A stretch of 64,000 nucleotides of DNA from Dehalococcoidia bacterium. GTDB lineage: Bacteria; Chloroflexota; Dehalococcoidia; DSTF01; JALHUB01. Positions 62,589-64,000 of this stretch are shown one piece after another (position 1 is the first letter of the stretch; the number at the start of each line of letters is the position of its first letter). The stretch lies in assembly GCA_030018455.1 (NCBI GenBank), contig JASEFU010000006.1:1-64000 (forward strand). Reading direction: 5' to 3'. The notes beneath the pieces are model-generated. The model saw only the letters and a list, made by a program, of their open reading frames with translations, was not told where the DNA came from and did no database searches. Both the position numbers and the translations under genes were made by a program.

Positions 62589-62593
62589 GGCCG

Positions 62594-63574
62594 CTACTCC
62601 TTGTACACGTGCTCGTAGAGCGTGGAGACGTCGGGGTGGGGGCTCTGTTCCGCGAACGCGGCGGCATCCTCGACGATCTGTTCGATCTCGCTCTCCATCT
62701 GCTGGAAGCGCTTCTCGTCGAGCGCGCCCCGTTCCTCCAGCAGGCGGCGGAAGCGGACGATGGGGTCGTTTTCCCGCCACTTCTGCACCTCTTCCTTCGT
62801 GCGATAGAGCTCGGGGTCCGCCATCGAGTGGCCGCGAAAGCGATAGGTGACCGCCTCGATGAAATAGGCGCCCTTGTCGCCCCGCGCGTGGTCGACGGCC
62901 TTGCGCACGAGGTCGCGCACCGCCAGCACGTCCATGCCGTCGACCTGCTCGGCGGGGATGTTGTAGGCGCAGGCGCGCTTCCAGATGTCGGGCTCGGCGG
63001 AGACGCGGCGGACGTTCGTGCCCATGCCGTAGAGGTTGTTTTCGCAGAGGAAGACGACGGGGAGGCGCCAGATAGCCGCCAGGTTGAGCGACTCGTGGAA
63101 CTCGCCCTGGTTGACCGCGCCGTCGCCGAAGAAGCACAGGACGATGTTGCCGGTGTGGAGCTGCTTGCATGCGAGGCCCAGCCCACAGGCCAGCGGCAGG
63201 TGCCCGCCGACGATGGCGTAGCCACCCATGAAACGTCGCGACACGTCGAAGAGGTGCATGGAGCCACCGCGGCCCTTGCTCACGCCCGTGGTGCGCCCGA
63301 AAAGCTCCGCCATGATCGCTCCCGGCTCGAGGCCGCGCGCCAGCGCCTGCCCGTGGTCGCGGTAGTGGCTGACGATGTAGTCATCGGCGCGGACGGCGGC
63401 TGTCGCTCCCACGCCGACGGCCTCCTGCCCGATATACAGGTGGAGGAAGCCGGCTATGCGGCCGCGGGCATACATCTCCGCCGACTTCTCCTCAAAGCGG
63501 CGGATGAGCATCATCTGCCGCAGGAGGTCCAGCAACTCCGTCTGGTTCCGGGCCCGCGTCCGCGTCGTCGTCAT
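62594..63574 (-). CDS. 2-oxo acid dehydrogenase E1 alpha subunit
   Basis: 326 residues from the ATG at 63574, after GGGAGG. The ThDP motif is GDGAVNQGEFHESLNLAAIW ending in ENN. RRFEEKSAEMYARGRIAGFLHLYIGQEA and the phosphorylation-loop-like YRFRGHSMADPELYR are typical of pyruvate/acetoin E1 alpha. Its start overlaps the E3 stop by four bases (ATGA), showing coupling with E3 upstream. Confidence 0.94.
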   Translation of the reverse strand: MTTTRTRARNQTELLDLLRQMMLIRRFEEKSAEMYARGRIAGFLHLYIGQEAVGVGATAAVRADDYIVSHYRDHGQALARGLEPGAIMAELFGRTTGVSKGRGGSMHLFDVSRRFMGGYAIVGGHLPLACGLGLACKQLHTGNIVLCFFGDGAVNQGEFHESLNLAAIWRLPVVFLCENNLYGMGTNVRRVSAEPDIWKRACAYNIPAEQVDGMDVLAVRDLVRKAVDHARGDKGAYFIEAVTYRFRGHSMADPELYRTKEEVQKWRENDPIVRFRRLLEERGALDEKRFQQMESEIEQIVEDAAAFAEQSPHPDVSTLYEHVYKE

Positions 63575-64000
63575 CTCTTGCCTCCCGACCAGAAGTGGAT
63601 GCCCTGTCCGCGCGCGACGAGCGCCGCTTCCTTGATAGTTTCGGAGAGCGTGGGATGGGCATGGACGGTCCATATCACGTCGCCGGCGGCGCTCTCGGAG
63701 GCGACGCCAAGGGTTGCTTCGGCGATAAGCTCGGTTGCCTCCGGCCCGATGATGTGATAGCCGAGGAGCTGGTCGTACTCCCTGTCGAGGACGACCTTCA
63801 CAAAGCCCTCGTCGACCCCGTTCGCCGCCGCCTTCCCGTTGGCGCGGAAGGGGAAGCGGCCCGTCGCGACGTTGTAGCCGCGTTCGCGCGCCTGCGCTTC
63901 CGTGAGCCCGCAGGAGGCGACCTGCGGCTGGCAGTAGGTGGCGCGCGGCATCTTCTCGTACTCCATCTCCGGCGGCTCGAGGCCGGCGATCTGCTCGACC
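63571..64000 (-). CDS. lpdA: Dihydrolipoamide dehydrogenase E3 (partial, C-terminal part)
   Basis: The visible 142 codons are the C-terminal interface domain of a lipoamide dehydrogenase; the start lies beyond the right edge. ATYCQPQVASCGLTEAQA opens the domain, LLGYHIIGPEATELIAEA follows, and VHAHPTLSETIKEAA holds the catalytic His-Glu pair (HPTLSE). First gene seen of the dehydrogenase operon. This spelling differs from HPALPEVV of the mycothione-reductase-like gene at 10015-11379. Confidence 0.92.
   Translation of the reverse strand, partial: VEQIAGLEPPEMEYEKMPRATYCQPQVASCGLTEAQARERGYNVATGRFPFRANGKAAANGVDEGFVKVVLDREYDQLLGYHIIGPEATELIAEATLGVASESAAGDVIWTVHAHPTLSETIKEAALVARGQGIHFWSGGKR

Noticed and set aside
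61617-63170. 517-residue version of E1 beta
   Set aside because: The first 190 codons are an out-of-frame reading of the E1 alpha gene; family start is at 62588.

Overview
This 64 kb window is GC-rich, densely coding bacterial DNA. I saw no rRNA, tRNA, CRISPR array, phage block or complete insertion sequence. The gene set points to a chromosome of the phylum Chloroflexota, possibly a Dehalococcoidia-like lineage: a large secreted Thr/Pro-rich protein with a dockerin-like end, a Tad-type pilus locus with no outer-membrane secretin, class I aldolase, several nitronate-monooxygenase-like and SDR enzymes, and separate CoA-ligase genes. The placement is inference from gene content, because no phylogenetic marker search could be run.

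Region 1 (1-25.2 kb) is housekeeping and metabolism. It holds an FMN-dependent NPD/FabK-like enzyme with an SDR, a ferritin, and an AddB-AddA recombination nuclease operon on the minus strand. Next come a second SDR, a mycothione-reductase-like flavoprotein, class I fructose-bisphosphate aldolase, an orphan branched-chain-type substrate-binding lipoprotein and a GGDEF/HD-GYP c-di-GMP protein. A DsrE-like protein, a CAP-domain exported protein, a DinB-fold protein, a CotA-like multicopper oxidase, an acetolactate-synthase-like ThDP enzyme, a zinc alcohol dehydrogenase, CutA and a second nitronate-monooxygenase-like gene follow.

Region 2 (25.4-43.8 kb) is membrane and surface biology. A P2-type cation ATPase is followed by a 937-residue Thr/Pro-repeat surface protein with its own consensus promoter, a small membrane protein and a membrane-spanning vWA-FHA protein. 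A 753-bp non-coding stretch carries a candidate minus-strand small RNA and a block of GC palindromes. Then comes a ten-gene Tad operon in tight array: flp, tadE, tadG, cpaB, cpaE, cpaF/tadA, tadB, tadC, a protein with two HPD-less J-like domains plus FHA, and a winged-helix AAA+ ATPase. The FHA domains on either side of the pilus genes share the same unusual loss of the phosphothreonine-binding Arg. This is the most unusual part of the window.

Region 3 (43.9-53 kb) holds glutamate dehydrogenase, a degenerate GGDEF membrane protein, a DUF488 protein, an EamA exporter, and a GH65 phosphorylase translationally coupled to a tandem USP. It also holds a duplicated two-helix membrane module (one copy free, one fused to a DJ-1/PfpI domain) and a DUF2231 membrane protein.

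Region 4 (53.1-64 kb) is acid and CoA metabolism, mostly on the minus strand: acetyl-CoA synthetase, an HpaB-type flavin monooxygenase, the alpha part of an NDP-forming acyl-CoA ligase, two alpha/beta hydrolases, a DUF2905 protein and a 2-oxo acid dehydrogenase operon transcribed E3-E1alpha-E1beta-E2. The E3 gene runs off the right edge.
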